A DNA stretch of 64,000 nucleotides from positions 2,542,001 through 2,606,000 of the forward strand of contig NZ_CP013417.1 in NCBI RefSeq assembly GCF_001524445.2, given 5' to 3'. This DNA comes from Burkholderia savannae (GTDB lineage: Bacteria; Pseudomonadota; Gammaproteobacteria; Burkholderiales; Burkholderiaceae). The translations under genes and the position numbers were made by a program. Positions within the stretch are counted from its first letter, which is position 1. Each line of letters starts with the position of its first letter. The notes under the pieces were generated by a model. The model ran no database searches. It had not been told where the DNA came from and saw nothing but the letters and a program-made list of their open reading frames with translations. Shown here piece by piece: positions 49,655 through 57,816 of this stretch.

Positions 49655-50676
49655 TGGAGCTTGTCGGCAAGATCAGCGGCGTGCGGCGCGTAGTACACCG
49701 CCTGTAGGATGCGCAGGTCTTGGTGGCCGCTGATCTTCGCCAGTTCCATCACGCTGAATATCTTCGACAGTCGCGTCAGCGCCTCGCGGCGCGCATCGTG
49801 GAAATGCAGGTCGTCCAGCATCACCGCCTTCTTCGCCTTCGCGAACAGCGTACTCCGTAGCGCTGCTTCGACGCCGAACACACTCCCTCCAAATTCCTTC
49901 CTGAGCGGTTCGAATTGCTTCAGCAGCGCGAGCGCGCGCGGCGACAATGGCACGTCGCGCGCGACACCTGTTTTCGTGCGCGGCAAATGCACGTACCGCT
50001 TCTTAAAATCGACTTCATCCCACCTCATTCCCTCAATCTCGCCGGCGCGCATCGCCGTCTCGATCGCGAAAACGAGCATCGCGCCGATCCGCGCCGATTT
50101 CGTGGTCGGAGTCTCGTCATCGCGATAGCCGAGCCGCGCGAGCAGCAGCGCGATCTCTTCGTCGGTAATGCGCCGTTTGCGCGGCTCTGGCTCGGTCGGA
50201 CGGCGCATCCCGGTGAGCGGGCTTTCGCTGATCCACTTCCATTCATCACGCGCGGTCGTGAACACGTGCGATAGCAGGTTGATCTCCCGCAGCACCGTCG
50301 CCGTGCCGACCTTGCCGCGGCCGGCGGCCTCATCGCCAGCGAGCCGCGCGTCGCGCCATCGGCCCATGTGGTCGGCCGTAACGTCGGAGAGCGGCATAGC
50401 TGCGAGATCCGGGAAGTGCTTGACGAACGCGGCGAACCGGATCACTTCCCATCGCGCGGTGCGCTTCGTCGGACTGACGCGCTTCTCATACTCGCGCAGT
50501 GCATCCGCGAAAGTGTGCTTCGTGCCGGGCGTCAGCTTCCCGACGTTGATTTCGTGCTCGATCCGCGTCGCCCACGCGACCGCGTCGGCTTTGCTCGAGA
50601 ACGTCTCCGACATGCTGACGCCCTTGCGGCGCACCTGCGCGCGCCATACGCCGCCCCGCTTCGTGTATGTAGCCAT
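49639..50676 (-). CDS. int: Tyrosine integrase
   Basis: 345 residues. The N-terminal arm-binding domain (GGVWRAQVRRKGVSMSETFS) and core-binding domain precede the catalytic part: ETAMRAGEIEGMRWDEV (Arg I), HFHDARREALTRL (His-x2-Arg) and KISGHQDLRILQAVYY (His and nucleophile Tyr). The ATG at 50676 is chosen because the frame upstream only translates the tRNA 3' end. It directs recombination between the 19-bp cores at tRNA-Leu. Confidence 0.93.
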   Translation of the reverse strand: MATYTKRGGVWRAQVRRKGVSMSETFSSKADAVAWATRIEHEINVGKLTPGTKHTFADALREYEKRVSPTKRTARWEVIRFAAFVKHFPDLAAMPLSDVTADHMGRWRDARLAGDEAAGRGKVGTATVLREINLLSHVFTTARDEWKWISESPLTGMRRPTEPEPRKRRITDEEIALLLARLGYRDDETPTTKSARIGAMLVFAIETAMRAGEIEGMRWDEVDFKKRYVHLPRTKTGVARDVPLSPRALALLKQFEPLRKEFGGSVFGVEAALRSTLFAKAKKAVMLDDLHFHDARREALTRLSKIFSVMELAKISGHQDLRILQAVYYAPHAADLADKLHQAST

Positions 50677-50684
50677 CGTGCCCC

Positions 50685-50714
50685 TGGTGCAAATCGTGGT
50701 GCATTTCTGGTGCA
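50685..50714 (+). repeat. Three phased TGGTGCA repeats upstream of int
   Basis: TGGTGCA occurs at 50685-50691, 50697-50703 and 50708-50714, 12 and 11 bp apart (about one helical turn). They lie between the int start and attR and may be integrase arm sites or an autoregulatory operator. Confidence 0.5.
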
Positions 50715-50838
50715 CGCGGATGCAAAAACGACTTGTTTTCGCTACAACGCGGCTACCATCCCGAATCGGGACGATAGCACGGAAAGCCTTTACTGGATTG
50801 GAGTTACTACAGACAGGATAGCTTTCGCTACGGAATGT

Positions 50839-50857
50839 GATGGTGCCGGGGACCGGA
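50839..50857 (+). repeat. attR, 19-bp core in the tRNA-Leu 3' end
   Basis: GATGGTGCCGGGGACCGGA, identical to 4540-4558. It covers the encoded CCA, the acceptor 3' strand and part of the T stem, so integration leaves the tRNA intact. Confidence 0.88.
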
Positions 50858-51185
50858 CTCGAACCGGCAAGCCAATCAAGGCGGCGGATTTTCGTCACAC
50901 TGCTTCTTTCGAAGCCGGCGCCGCGCGGCGCCGTTCGTGCGCTGGACTATGCCTTCGCCGTCGCGCGCGAGCGTTGCTGCCGCTCGTGCGCCTTAGGCGC
51001 CCCCCGTCTAGTCTCTACACCTTCCCCGCCGCCGCTTTCGCGACCGCTTCGGGCTTGGCTCGGCGTTGCCTCGGCGCATCGCGCGCCAGGGGTTTCGCCG
51101 AATTTGAAGGGTTCTGCACCGGCCGTTTCCGGCCGGGCACTCAATCGTTTAAGTCCGCTATGTTTACCAATTTCATCACCCCGGC
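50841..51185 (-). tRNA. tRNA-Leu(UAA) interrupted by a group I intron
   Basis: Exon 1 (51185-51151) reads GCCGGGG-TG, a D arm (ATG...CAT) and the 5' anticodon stem GCGGA followed by CTT. Exon 2 (50892-50841) starts AAAA-TCCGC and has a long variable arm, T loop GGTTCGAGTCC and acceptor CCCCGGC with encoded ACCA. Joined, they give an 87-nt class II tRNA with loop CTTAAAA and anticodon UAA. The 258-nt insertion lies between U34 and A35. Without the intron the gene looks falsely truncated. Confidence 0.92.
50893..51150 (-). ncRNA. Group I self-splicing intron in tRNA-Leu(UAA)
   Basis: 258 nt, ending in G (omega-G) after the exon U. Core elements on the minus strand: P1 by exon ACUU pairing with GAGU (splice-site U-G wobble); P4 by TCGGCG (51096-51101) with CGCCGA (51060-51065); element R AGAGACTAGACGG (51004-51016) and element S GCATAGTCC (50944-50952), which pair GACUA/UAGUC as P7. 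Position and core match the trnL-UAA introns of cyanobacteria and plastids. No homing endonuclease is encoded. Confidence 0.9.
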
Positions 51186-51361
51186 AAGGGCGGACCGCAT
51201 TCTACCACCGCTGCGCCCTCCCCAATACGCTTTCGCCCCTCGATAGCCTGGCCCGCGGCGGCCCGTCGGCGCACCGCTCATCGCCGCGGTTCGCCTCGAA
51301 TCCGCCGCCGCCAACGCGTCAACGCCGGCGATCGATCGCTCGACGAACGGCCCTGCCCCTG
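51186..51361. other. Intergenic region between tRNA-Leu and the LacI-type gene
   Basis: No supportable gene. The tRNA promoter should lie here on the minus strand. The segment from 51362 on is duplicated upstream of the second permease gene. Confidence 0.4.
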
Positions 51362-51435
51362 CGTCATCAGTTCTTCATCGACGCCGCCGATAATCCCGAC
51401 GACGAAAACGTTTACACGCATCCGCCACACGCTTC
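51362..51435 (+). promoter_or_regulatory. Upstream region and operator of the LacI-type gene
   Basis: Contains GAAAACGTTTAC at 51404-51415, a LacI/GalR-type operator (central AACGTT) placed just before the start, consistent with autoregulation. The block CGTCATCAG...ACGCC (51362-51385) and most of the rest recur at 55652-55723. Confidence 0.7.
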
Positions 51436-52464
51436 ATGACGCCGACCATCAAAGACGTCGCCGCGCTCGCCGGCGTGTCGATCGCGACCGTGTCGCGCGC
51501 GATCAACGCGCCGCACACGGTCAATCCCGCGACGCTCGAACGCATCCGCGCCGCGATCGGCACGCTGCGCTTTCGCCCGAACCCGCTCGGCCGGCAATTG
51601 CGCAGCGACCGCACGCAACTGATCGGCGTCGTGCTGCCGACGCTGTCGAACCCCGTCTTCGCCGAATGCCTGCAAGGCGTCGACGAGTTCGCGACGCGCG
51701 CCGGCTTCAAGCTGATCGTGATGTCGACCGAATACGACGCCGCGCGCGAGCGCCACGCGATCGAGACGCTGCGCGCGCAGCGCGTCGAAGGCCTGATGCT
51801 GACCGTCGCCGACGCCGACGCGCATCCGCTCCTCGACGAGCTCGACCGCGACGGCTCGCTCTACGTGCTGATGCACAACGACACGCCGCATCGCCCGTCG
51901 GTCGCGGTCGACAATCGCCGCGCCGCGTACGACGGCGTGCGGATGCTGATCGAGCGAGGCCATCGGCGCGTGCTGATGCTCGCGGGCTCGCTCGACGCGT
52001 CGGACCGCGCGCGGCTGCGCGTGCGCGGCTACGCGCAGGCGCTCGACGAGCACGGGCTCGAGCCGCTGCCCGCGCTCGAAATCGACTTCAACGCGCCGAC
52101 GCTGCCGCACGCGATGCTCGCGCATCTGAGCGCGCGCGCGACGCGGCCGACCGCGCTTTTTTGCAGCAACGACTGGCTCGCGATGGTCGTGATGCGCGGC
52201 CTGCGCGATGCGCGCCTCGCCGTGCCCGACGACATGTCGGTGCTCGGCTTCGACGGCCTCGCGGTCGGCGCGCTGCTCGCGCCGCCGCTCGCGAGCGTCG
52301 CGACGCCGAATCGCGAGATCGGCCGCGCCGCGTGGCGGCGTCTTGCCGAGCGCATCGCCGGCGAGCGTCACGCGCAGCCGTGGCTCACGCTGCCGCACAC
52401 GGTGCGCGAAGGCGCGACCGTCGCGCCGCCGCGCGATGCGCGCATGCCGCGGCGAGCCGTATGA
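51436..52464 (+). CDS. LacI/GalR-family transcriptional regulator
   Basis: 342 residues. The helix-turn-helix TIKDVAALAGVSIATVSRAI is followed by the hinge region (NPLGRQLRSDRTQLIGVVLP) and a periplasmic-binding-like effector domain (NPVFAECLQGVDEFATRAGF ... VLGFDGLAVGALLAPPLASV). It precedes an ABC uptake operon in the same direction and has an operator before its start, so it very likely controls that system; the effector is probably the transported compound. Confidence 0.92.
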   Translation: MTPTIKDVAALAGVSIATVSRAINAPHTVNPATLERIRAAIGTLRFRPNPLGRQLRSDRTQLIGVVLPTLSNPVFAECLQGVDEFATRAGFKLIVMSTEYDAARERHAIETLRAQRVEGLMLTVADADAHPLLDELDRDGSLYVLMHNDTPHRPSVAVDNRRAAYDGVRMLIERGHRRVLMLAGSLDASDRARLRVRGYAQALDEHGLEPLPALEIDFNAPTLPHAMLAHLSARATRPTALFCSNDWLAMVVMRGLRDARLAVPDDMSVLGFDGLAVGALLAPPLASVATPNREIGRAAWRRLAERIAGERHAQPWLTLPHTVREGATVAPPRDARMPRRAV

Positions 52465-52493
52465 ATGCGCGCCGAACGCGCGCCGCGTTCGCG

Positions 52494-52572
52494 CCCGATT
52501 CGCGTCGGGTTCGTTCCAGATTTGTTCTGGATTCGTGCCGAGTTCGTGCCCGATTCGCGTCGGGTTCGTTCC
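52494..52572 (+). repeat. Direct repeat between regulator and binding-protein genes
   Basis: CCCGATTCGCGTCGGGTTCG-TTCC occurs at 52494-52517 and 52549-52572, with degenerate ATTCGTGCC-type copies around it. The region to 52690 is low-complexity and carries no supported gene. Confidence 0.6.
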
Positions 52573-52696
52573 CCTCTCGCTTCGGCTTCGCTTCGGATTC
52601 GTGCCGGATTCGCGCCGCGTTCGCCTCGCCCCCGCCGTCGATGCGCATCGAACCCGCCCTGACTTCATTCGTTTCGCCCGCCCAAGGAGACCCGCC

Positions 52697-53758
52697 GTGA
52701 CCGTCCGCCGCTCTTTCTTCCCGCGCTCGCCGCTCGCCGCCGTGCGTCGCGCGTGCGCCGCCGCGCTCATCCCGCTCGCGTCGCTCGCGCTGTCGCTCGG
52801 CGCGCGCGCCGCGCACGCGCAAGACACCGCGATCTGCTACAACTGCCCGCCCGAATGGGCCGACTGGGCTTCGCAGATCGCCGCGATCAAGCAGAAGACC
52901 GGCATCCGCGTGCCGTTCGACAACAAGAACTCGGGCCAGGCGATCGCGCAGCTCATCGCCGAGCAGAAGAGCCCCGTCGCGGACGTCGTCTATCTCGGCG
53001 TGTCGTCGGCGTTCCAGGCGAAGGACAAGGGCGTGACCGCGCCGTACCGGCCCGCGCACTGGAACGACATCCCCGCCAACCTGAAGGACCCGCAGGGCTA
53101 CTGGTTCGCGATCCATTCGGGCACGCTCGGCTTCTTCGTCAACAAGGACGCGCTCGACGGCAAGCCGGTGCCGCGCTCGTGGGCCGATCTGCTGAAGCCC
53201 GAGTACAAGGGCATGGTCGGCTATCTCGATCCGTCGAGCGCGTTCGTCGGCTACGCGGGCGCGGTCGCGGTGAACGAGGCGCTCGGCGGCGGCTTCGAGA
53301 ACTTCCAGCCCGCGCTCGACTGGTTCCGCAAGCTGAAGGCGAACCAGCCGATCGTGCCGAAGCAGACCGCGTACGCGCGCGTGCTGTCGGGCGAAATCCC
53401 GATCCTGCTCGACTACGACTTCGACGCGTATCGCGCGAAATACAAGGACCACGCGAACGTCGAATTCGTGATTCCGAAGGAAGGCACGATCGCGGTGCCG
53501 TACGTGATGAGCCTCGTGAAAGGCGCGCCGCACGACGCGAACGGCAAGAAGGTGCTCGACTTCGTGCTGTCCGACGAAGGCCAGAAGCTGTGGGCGAACG
53601 CATATCTGCGCCCGGTGCGCGCGCCGGCGCTCACGGCCGACGTCGCCGCGAAATTCCTGCCCGCGAGCGAATACGCGCGCGCGAAGAGCGTCGATTTCGG
53701 CAAGCTCGCGGCCGGCCAGCAGGCGTTCGGCAAGCAGTATCTGCAAGTGATGCAATGA
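52697..53758 (+). CDS. ABC transporter substrate-binding protein
   Basis: 353 residues, GTG start with AAGGAG six bases upstream. Signal peptide to about residue 41 (RAAHAQ). The mature protein has CYNCPPEWADWASQIAAIKQ, GQAIAQLIAEQKSPVADVVY, GTLGFFVNKDALDGKPVPRS and DYDFDAYRAKYKDHANVEFV, as in family 1 binding proteins of the iron/polyamine/phosphonate group. It delivers the ligand to the two permeases that follow. The nearby phosphodiesterase points to a phosphorus compound, by inference only. Confidence 0.85.
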   Translation: MTVRRSFFPRSPLAAVRRACAAALIPLASLALSLGARAAHAQDTAICYNCPPEWADWASQIAAIKQKTGIRVPFDNKNSGQAIAQLIAEQKSPVADVVYLGVSSAFQAKDKGVTAPYRPAHWNDIPANLKDPQGYWFAIHSGTLGFFVNKDALDGKPVPRSWADLLKPEYKGMVGYLDPSSAFVGYAGAVAVNEALGGGFENFQPALDWFRKLKANQPIVPKQTAYARVLSGEIPILLDYDFDAYRAKYKDHANVEFVIPKEGTIAVPYVMSLVKGAPHDANGKKVLDFVLSDEGQKLWANAYLRPVRAPALTADVAAKFLPASEYARAKSVDFGKLAAGQQAFGKQYLQVMQ

Positions 53759-53804
53759 ACGTGCGGCGCGCCGCTCTCCCCTGTCCACACGAGTCGATAT
53801 CACG

Positions 53805-54629
53805 ATGTCCGATCTCACGTTCCCGTCGCGCTGGCGCATCGCGCTCGTCGCGCCCGCGCTCGCCGTGTTCGTCGCGTTCTGGCTGCTGCCGATGGTCTCG
53901 CTCGTGCGGGTGTCGGCGGACGGCGCGTTCGTCGACGCCTATGCCGCGCTGCTGTCGAACGCGCGCTACATGAAGAGTCTCGCGTCGACGGTCGCGCTGT
54001 CCGCCGCCGTCACGCTCGCGACGCTCGCGCTGTCGACGATCTCGGGCCTGCTGCTCGCGCGGCGCGAATTCGCGGGCAAGCGCACGCTGATCGCGCTGCT
54101 CACGTTTCCGCTCGCATTTCCGGGCGTCGTCGTCGGCTTCATGGTGATCATGCTCGCCGGACGGCAGGGCTTGATCGGCATGCTGTCGCAACGGTTCATC
54201 GGCGATCGCTGGGTGTTCGCGTATTCGGTCGCGGGCCTGTTCGTCGGCTATCTGTACTTCTCGATTCCGCGCGTGATCGTCACCGTGATCGCCGCGGCGT
54301 CGAAGCTCGACCCGTCGCTCGAGGAAGCCGCGCGCTCGCTCGGCGCGTCGCCGTGGCACGTGCTGCGCGACATCGTGCTGCCCGCGCTCGCGCCGGGCCT
54401 GGTCGCCGCGGGCGCGATCTGCTTCGCGACCGCGATGGGCGCGTTCGGCACCGCGTTCACGCTCGCGACCGATCTCGACGTGCTGCCGATGACGATCTAC
54501 ACCGAGTTCACGCTGAACGCGAACATCGCGACGGCGGCCGGTTTGTCGATCTTGCTCGGAATCGTCACGTGGGCGGTGCTTGCGCTCGCGCGCAACCTGA
54601 CGGGGCAGGCGACGGCGGCTTCCGCGTGA
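53805..54629 (+). CDS. ABC transporter permease 1
   Basis: 274 residues, about six transmembrane helices. The EAA loop is EEAARSLGASPWHVLRDIVL followed by PALAPGL, where the ATPase docks. It belongs to the polyamine/opine/phosphonate permease group (PotB/PhnU type). It lies 46 bp after the binding-protein gene. The partner permease comes only after an interruption of about 1.1 kb. Confidence 0.9.
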   Translation: MSDLTFPSRWRIALVAPALAVFVAFWLLPMVSLVRVSADGAFVDAYAALLSNARYMKSLASTVALSAAVTLATLALSTISGLLLARREFAGKRTLIALLTFPLAFPGVVVGFMVIMLAGRQGLIGMLSQRFIGDRWVFAYSVAGLFVGYLYFSIPRVIVTVIAAASKLDPSLEEAARSLGASPWHVLRDIVLPALAPGLVAAGAICFATAMGAFGTAFTLATDLDVLPMTIYTEFTLNANIATAAGLSILLGIVTWAVLALARNLTGQATAASA

Positions 54630-54809
54630 AGCGGGCGCGACGGCGAACGAATCGTCGCCGCAATGGAAAGGAAAGGGAGGGAAAGAAGATCCGACGCCGG
54701 ACCGCTCGAATCGGGACGCCGGGAAAGCGCGTCCTTGCCGGCCGGGTCGGATCGACGCGCCGCGGCCGCGAGCCCGGATGCGGGCGTCGGCCGCGCGTCG
54801 CGCCGGCGC
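54630..54809. other. Low-complexity spacer after permease 1
   Basis: Short GC-rich stretch without a supported gene, between the permease stop and the opposite-strand peptide gene. Confidence 0.4.
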
Positions 54810-55013
54810 TTACGCCTTCGCCGACGACAATTGCCCCTTCGGGTTGGTCAACCAGTTGTTCGCATTGACGACGAGCGTATTGGCATTGGTGAGCAGCGTG
54901 CTCAACGCGCTGCTGTTGATCGTGAACGTGCCGCCCAGCAGATTGAACGTGCCGTTGATCAGGTTATCGCCGCCGTGAATGCGCCGGCATTGCTCCATCG
55001 ATATCGTTTGCAT
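54810..55013 (-). CDS. Small peptide with double-glycine-type leader
   Basis: 67 residues, ATG at 55013 with GAGGAGGGAG upstream. The first 15 residues, MQTISMEQCRRIHGG, fit the double-glycine leader rule (Ile-12, Ser-11, Ile-4, Gly-2, Gly-1) of bacteriocins and similar peptides cleaved by C39-peptidase exporters. The mature part (DNLINGTFNLLGGTFTINSS ... NANNWLTNPKGQLSSAKA) is rich in Asn, Thr, Leu and Ser, unlike its GC-biased neighbours. It lies opposite to and inside an ABC uptake operon. A TATATT box is at 55193-55188. No exporter gene is in view. Confidence 0.6.
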   Translation of the reverse strand: MQTISMEQCRRIHGGDNLINGTFNLLGGTFTINSSALSTLLTNANTLVVNANNWLTNPKGQLSSAKA

Positions 55014-55651
55014 CGATTACTCCCTCCTCGTAGACAACAAAAAAGAGCGGGGTCGCCACTCTCGTTCCTGGTCATCAACAATCGCCCCGCAACGTGCCGC
55101 ATGACACGCCGGCCGAAGCATGCCGTCGTACGACGCGCCTGGTGCTCGGCCCGTTTGCCCGGAGTCCTCAACACCATTCGGCGATTCAATATAGCGTAAC
55201 GGCATGCGCGGCGACATCGGGGGAACCGGCAATTAGACGGATTGCTCGGCGTCGTTCCCGGCGATGCGCGCGGGCGTTGCGGCGGTCGCGCGCGCCTGCG
55301 CTTCCCTGTCGCGCTTCGCATGCGCTTCGAAACGGCTCGCGCACGTTCCGCTCGTACTTCGCTCTCGTTTCGCTCGCGTGATTCGACGCGGCGGCGGCAC
55401 GGCGGAGGCCCAGCCTCGAATCGCCGCGCTCGCCACATTCGACGAATGCGGCACGGGCCGCGCCCCCGCTCTTCGTTCAAACGTTTAAAACTGTCGCGCC
55501 ACGATGCGCGTTCAATCGATCGTGCAAGCGGGCATCGTGTGCGCTTGGTCGGCGCTTGGTCTGCTCTCGGCATGCGCTTGGCGTGCGCACAGCGCGCCCA
55601 TCGTCTGTCCGGCTCGCCGCCCCGCGCGCGCGCCGACGGCTCCCGTCGCGC
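55014..55651. other. Intergenic region with one LacI-type operator
   Basis: About 640 bases without a supported gene. At 55475-55491 is GTTCAAACGTTTAAAAC, a LacI-type operator-like sequence (core AAACGTTT). Otherwise GC-rich and low in complexity. Confidence 0.5.
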
Positions 55652-55760
55652 CGTCATCAGTTCTTCATCGACGCCTTCGATAATCCCCTCGACGAAAACG
55701 TTTACATCGCTTCCGCACGCATCATGACGCCAACCTTCAAGGACGCCGCCGCGCTCGTCC
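55652..55760 (+). repeat. Duplicated LacI-gene promoter and 5' codons in front of permease 2
   Basis: Aligns with 51362-51472: shared CGTCATCAGTTCTTCATCG, then ACGCC, TAATCCC, the operator GAAAACGTTTAC (55694-55705), and past the ATG the coding start (ATGACGCCAACCTTCAAGGA against ATGACGCCGACCATCAAAGA). The spacing differs by 2 bp. The first residues of permease 2 (MTPTFKDAAALV) therefore copy those of the regulator (MTPTIKDVAALA). Confidence 0.82.
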
Positions 55761-56629
55761 GCCCCGCCGCCGCCGTGACCGATTCCGACGAGCCGCCGAC
55801 GGCCCGCCGCCCGCGCCGCGCCGCGTTCGACTGGCTCGCCGCCGCGCAATGGGCGGTCACGCTCGCGCTCTGCGCGTTCCTCATCGTGCCCGTCGCGATG
55901 TCGGTGCTGGCCGGGCTCACGGTCAACTATTTCCGCGGGCCGTCGAGCGGGCTCACGCTGCGCTGGCTCGGCGAAGTGTGGACGCAATATCACGGCTCCG
56001 TGTTTCTGTCGCTCGAGGTCGCGGCCGCGACGCTCGCGATCACGCTCGTCGCGGGCGTGCCGGCGGGCTATGCGCTCGCGCGCAGCCGCAGCCGCGTGTC
56101 GCGCGTGATCGAAGAGGCGCTCGTGCTGCCCGTCGCGTTGCCGGGCCTCGCGTCCGCGCTCGCGCTCCTCTCGGTCTACGGCGGCTTCGCCGCGTTCCGC
56201 ACGAGCGTGTGGTTCATCGTCGTCGGCCACGTCGTGTTCACGCTGCCGTTCATGGTCCGCGCGGTCGCGGCCGTCGCCGCGCGCGCCGGCCTGCGCACGC
56301 TCGAGGAAGGCGCGGCGAGCCTCGGCGCATCGTTCGTCACGCGCTTCGCGACGATCGTGTTGCCGAACCTGCGCTCCGGCATCGTCGCGGGCGCGCTCGC
56401 GGTGCTCACGCTGTCGATCGGCGAATTCAACCTCACGTGGATGCTGCATACGCCCGACACGAAAACGCTGCCCGTCGGCCTCGCCGACACGTACGCGTCG
56501 CTGCGCCTCGAGATCGGCAGCGCGTACACGATCCTGTTCCTGCTGATGACGCTGCCGCTGCTCGTCGCGATGCAGCGCCTCGGCGTCGATCCGTCCGGCG
56601 CGCGCCGCGATGCGCGCAAGCGCCGCTGA
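55724..56629 (+). CDS. ABC transporter permease 2
   Basis: 301 residues, about six transmembrane helices, with the EAA loop EEGAASLGASFVTRFATIVL followed by PNLRSGI. Residues 1-12 repeat the start of the LacI-type regulator, and about 45 residues precede the first helix, longer than usual. It pairs with permease 1 and should be regulated by the same LacI-type protein through the copied operator. Confidence 0.9.
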   Translation: MTPTFKDAAALVRPAAAVTDSDEPPTARRPRRAAFDWLAAAQWAVTLALCAFLIVPVAMSVLAGLTVNYFRGPSSGLTLRWLGEVWTQYHGSVFLSLEVAAATLAITLVAGVPAGYALARSRSRVSRVIEEALVLPVALPGLASALALLSVYGGFAAFRTSVWFIVVGHVVFTLPFMVRAVAAVAARAGLRTLEEGAASLGASFVTRFATIVLPNLRSGIVAGALAVLTLSIGEFNLTWMLHTPDTKTLPVGLADTYASLRLEIGSAYTILFLLMTLPLLVAMQRLGVDPSGARRDARKRR

Positions 56630-56728
56630 TTTGATGCCGTCATCGCGCGGCGCGTTCGCCGCTCAATGTGCCGCTCATTTCGTGCTTCATTTCACCGCCT
56701 CTTTCTCCGCCTTCTCGCCGCCCCGCCG

Positions 56729-57757
56729 ATGAAACTCGAATCCGTACCGATCACCCTGACCCGTTGCGCGAAGACCTTCCACGGCGCGCGCGTGCTGGAG
56801 CCGCTCGACCTCGCGATCGGCGCGGGCGAGACGCTCGTGCTGCTCGGCCCGTCCGGCTGCGGCAAGACGACCACGCTGCGCCTCATCGCGGGGCTCGACG
56901 TGCCCGACGCGGGCGGCGCGATCGCGTTCGGCGCCGACGACGTGACCGCGCTGCCGATCGAAAAGCGCGGCGTCGGCATGGTGTTCCAGAACTACGCGCT
57001 GTTCCCCAACCTGTCGGTGCGCGGCAACGTCGGCTACGGGCTGCGGATTCGCCGCACCGATCCGCGCGCGCTGCGCGAGCGCGTCGACGAGCTGCTCGCG
57101 ATGATGCGGCTCACCGCGCACGCGGACAAGCCGATCGACGCGCTGTCGGGCGGCCAGCGGCAGCGCGTCGCGCTCGCGCGCGCACTCGCGGTGCGCCCGC
57201 GCGTGCTGCTGCTCGACGAGCCGCTCACCGCGCTCGACGCGCAGCTGCGCGACGCGCTGCGCCGCGAGATGAACGCGCTGCTGCGCGAGCTCGGCGTGAC
57301 GACGGTCTACGTGACGCACGACCAGGCCGAGGCGATGGAGCTCGGCGACCGGATCGTCGTGATGAGCGCGGGGAAGATCGAGCAGATCGGCGCGCCGCGC
57401 GACGTCTACTATCGGCCGGCGACCCGCGCGGTCGCGCGCTTCATCGGCACGCTCAACCGCATCGAAGGCGTGTGGCGCGACGGCGCGCTCGTGACGACGG
57501 GCGGCAAGCTCGCCGCCGCGTCGCCGGCAAACGAGCTATTCTTTCGACCGGAGGACGCGCGCCTCGTCGATCCGTCCGGCGCCACGCTGCGCGGAGCGGT
57601 CGCGCACTGCGCGTTCCTCGGCGAGCGCACGCGCGTGACGGTCGAGCAGGCGGCGCCCGATGCGCTCGTCATCGACATGCCGGGCCGCGTCGACCTCGCG
57701 CGCGGCACCGCGGTCGGCGTCGCGATCGCGGCCGAGGGCCTCATCGCGCTCGCGTGA
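56729..57757 (+). CDS. ABC transporter ATP-binding protein
   Basis: 342 residues. Walker A LLGPSGCGKTTTLRLIAGLD, Q-loop VFQNYALFPN, signature LSGGQRQRVALARAL, Walker B VLLLDEPLTALDA and switch His VYVTHDQAEAMEL. The C-terminal TOBE-like domain (ELFFRPEDARLVDPSGATLR) is typical of spermidine/iron/phosphonate ATPases. It energises the two permeases. The ATG at 56729 lies at the normal family start. Confidence 0.93.
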   Translation: MKLESVPITLTRCAKTFHGARVLEPLDLAIGAGETLVLLGPSGCGKTTTLRLIAGLDVPDAGGAIAFGADDVTALPIEKRGVGMVFQNYALFPNLSVRGNVGYGLRIRRTDPRALRERVDELLAMMRLTAHADKPIDALSGGQRQRVALARALAVRPRVLLLDEPLTALDAQLRDALRREMNALLRELGVTTVYVTHDQAEAMELGDRIVVMSAGKIEQIGAPRDVYYRPATRAVARFIGTLNRIEGVWRDGALVTTGGKLAAASPANELFFRPEDARLVDPSGATLRGAVAHCAFLGERTRVTVEQAAPDALVIDMPGRVDLARGTAVGVAIAAEGLIALA

Positions 57758-57816
57758 CGGACGCCCCGCGCTCGATTCGAAACATTCAAGCGACGACGAA
57801 CACAACGAGGAAGACG

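Larger units (their letters stand above)
4540..50857. mobile_element. Myovirus-type prophage with a diversity-generating retroelement
   Basis: The element is bounded by a 19-bp direct repeat (4540-4558 and 50839-50857), the right copy being the 3' end of tRNA-Leu(UAA). Next to that copy is a tyrosine integrase. Inside are all modules of a temperate contractile-tail phage: immunity region, replication, recombination, packaging, head, sheath, tube, tape measure, baseplate, fibres and lysis. I saw no broken structural gene, so it may be inducible, though that cannot be shown from sequence. Confidence 0.92.

Noticed and set aside
50841..50892. Truncated tRNA-Leu fragment at the right prophage end
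   Set aside because: The missing 5' half is present 258 nt away on the same strand and the gap has a group I core, so the tRNA is intron-containing and not truncated.
52208..52696. In-frame extension upstream of the substrate-binding protein
   Set aside because: It translates the regulator gene in another frame and low-complexity repeats; the signal peptide and ribosome site place the start at 52697.
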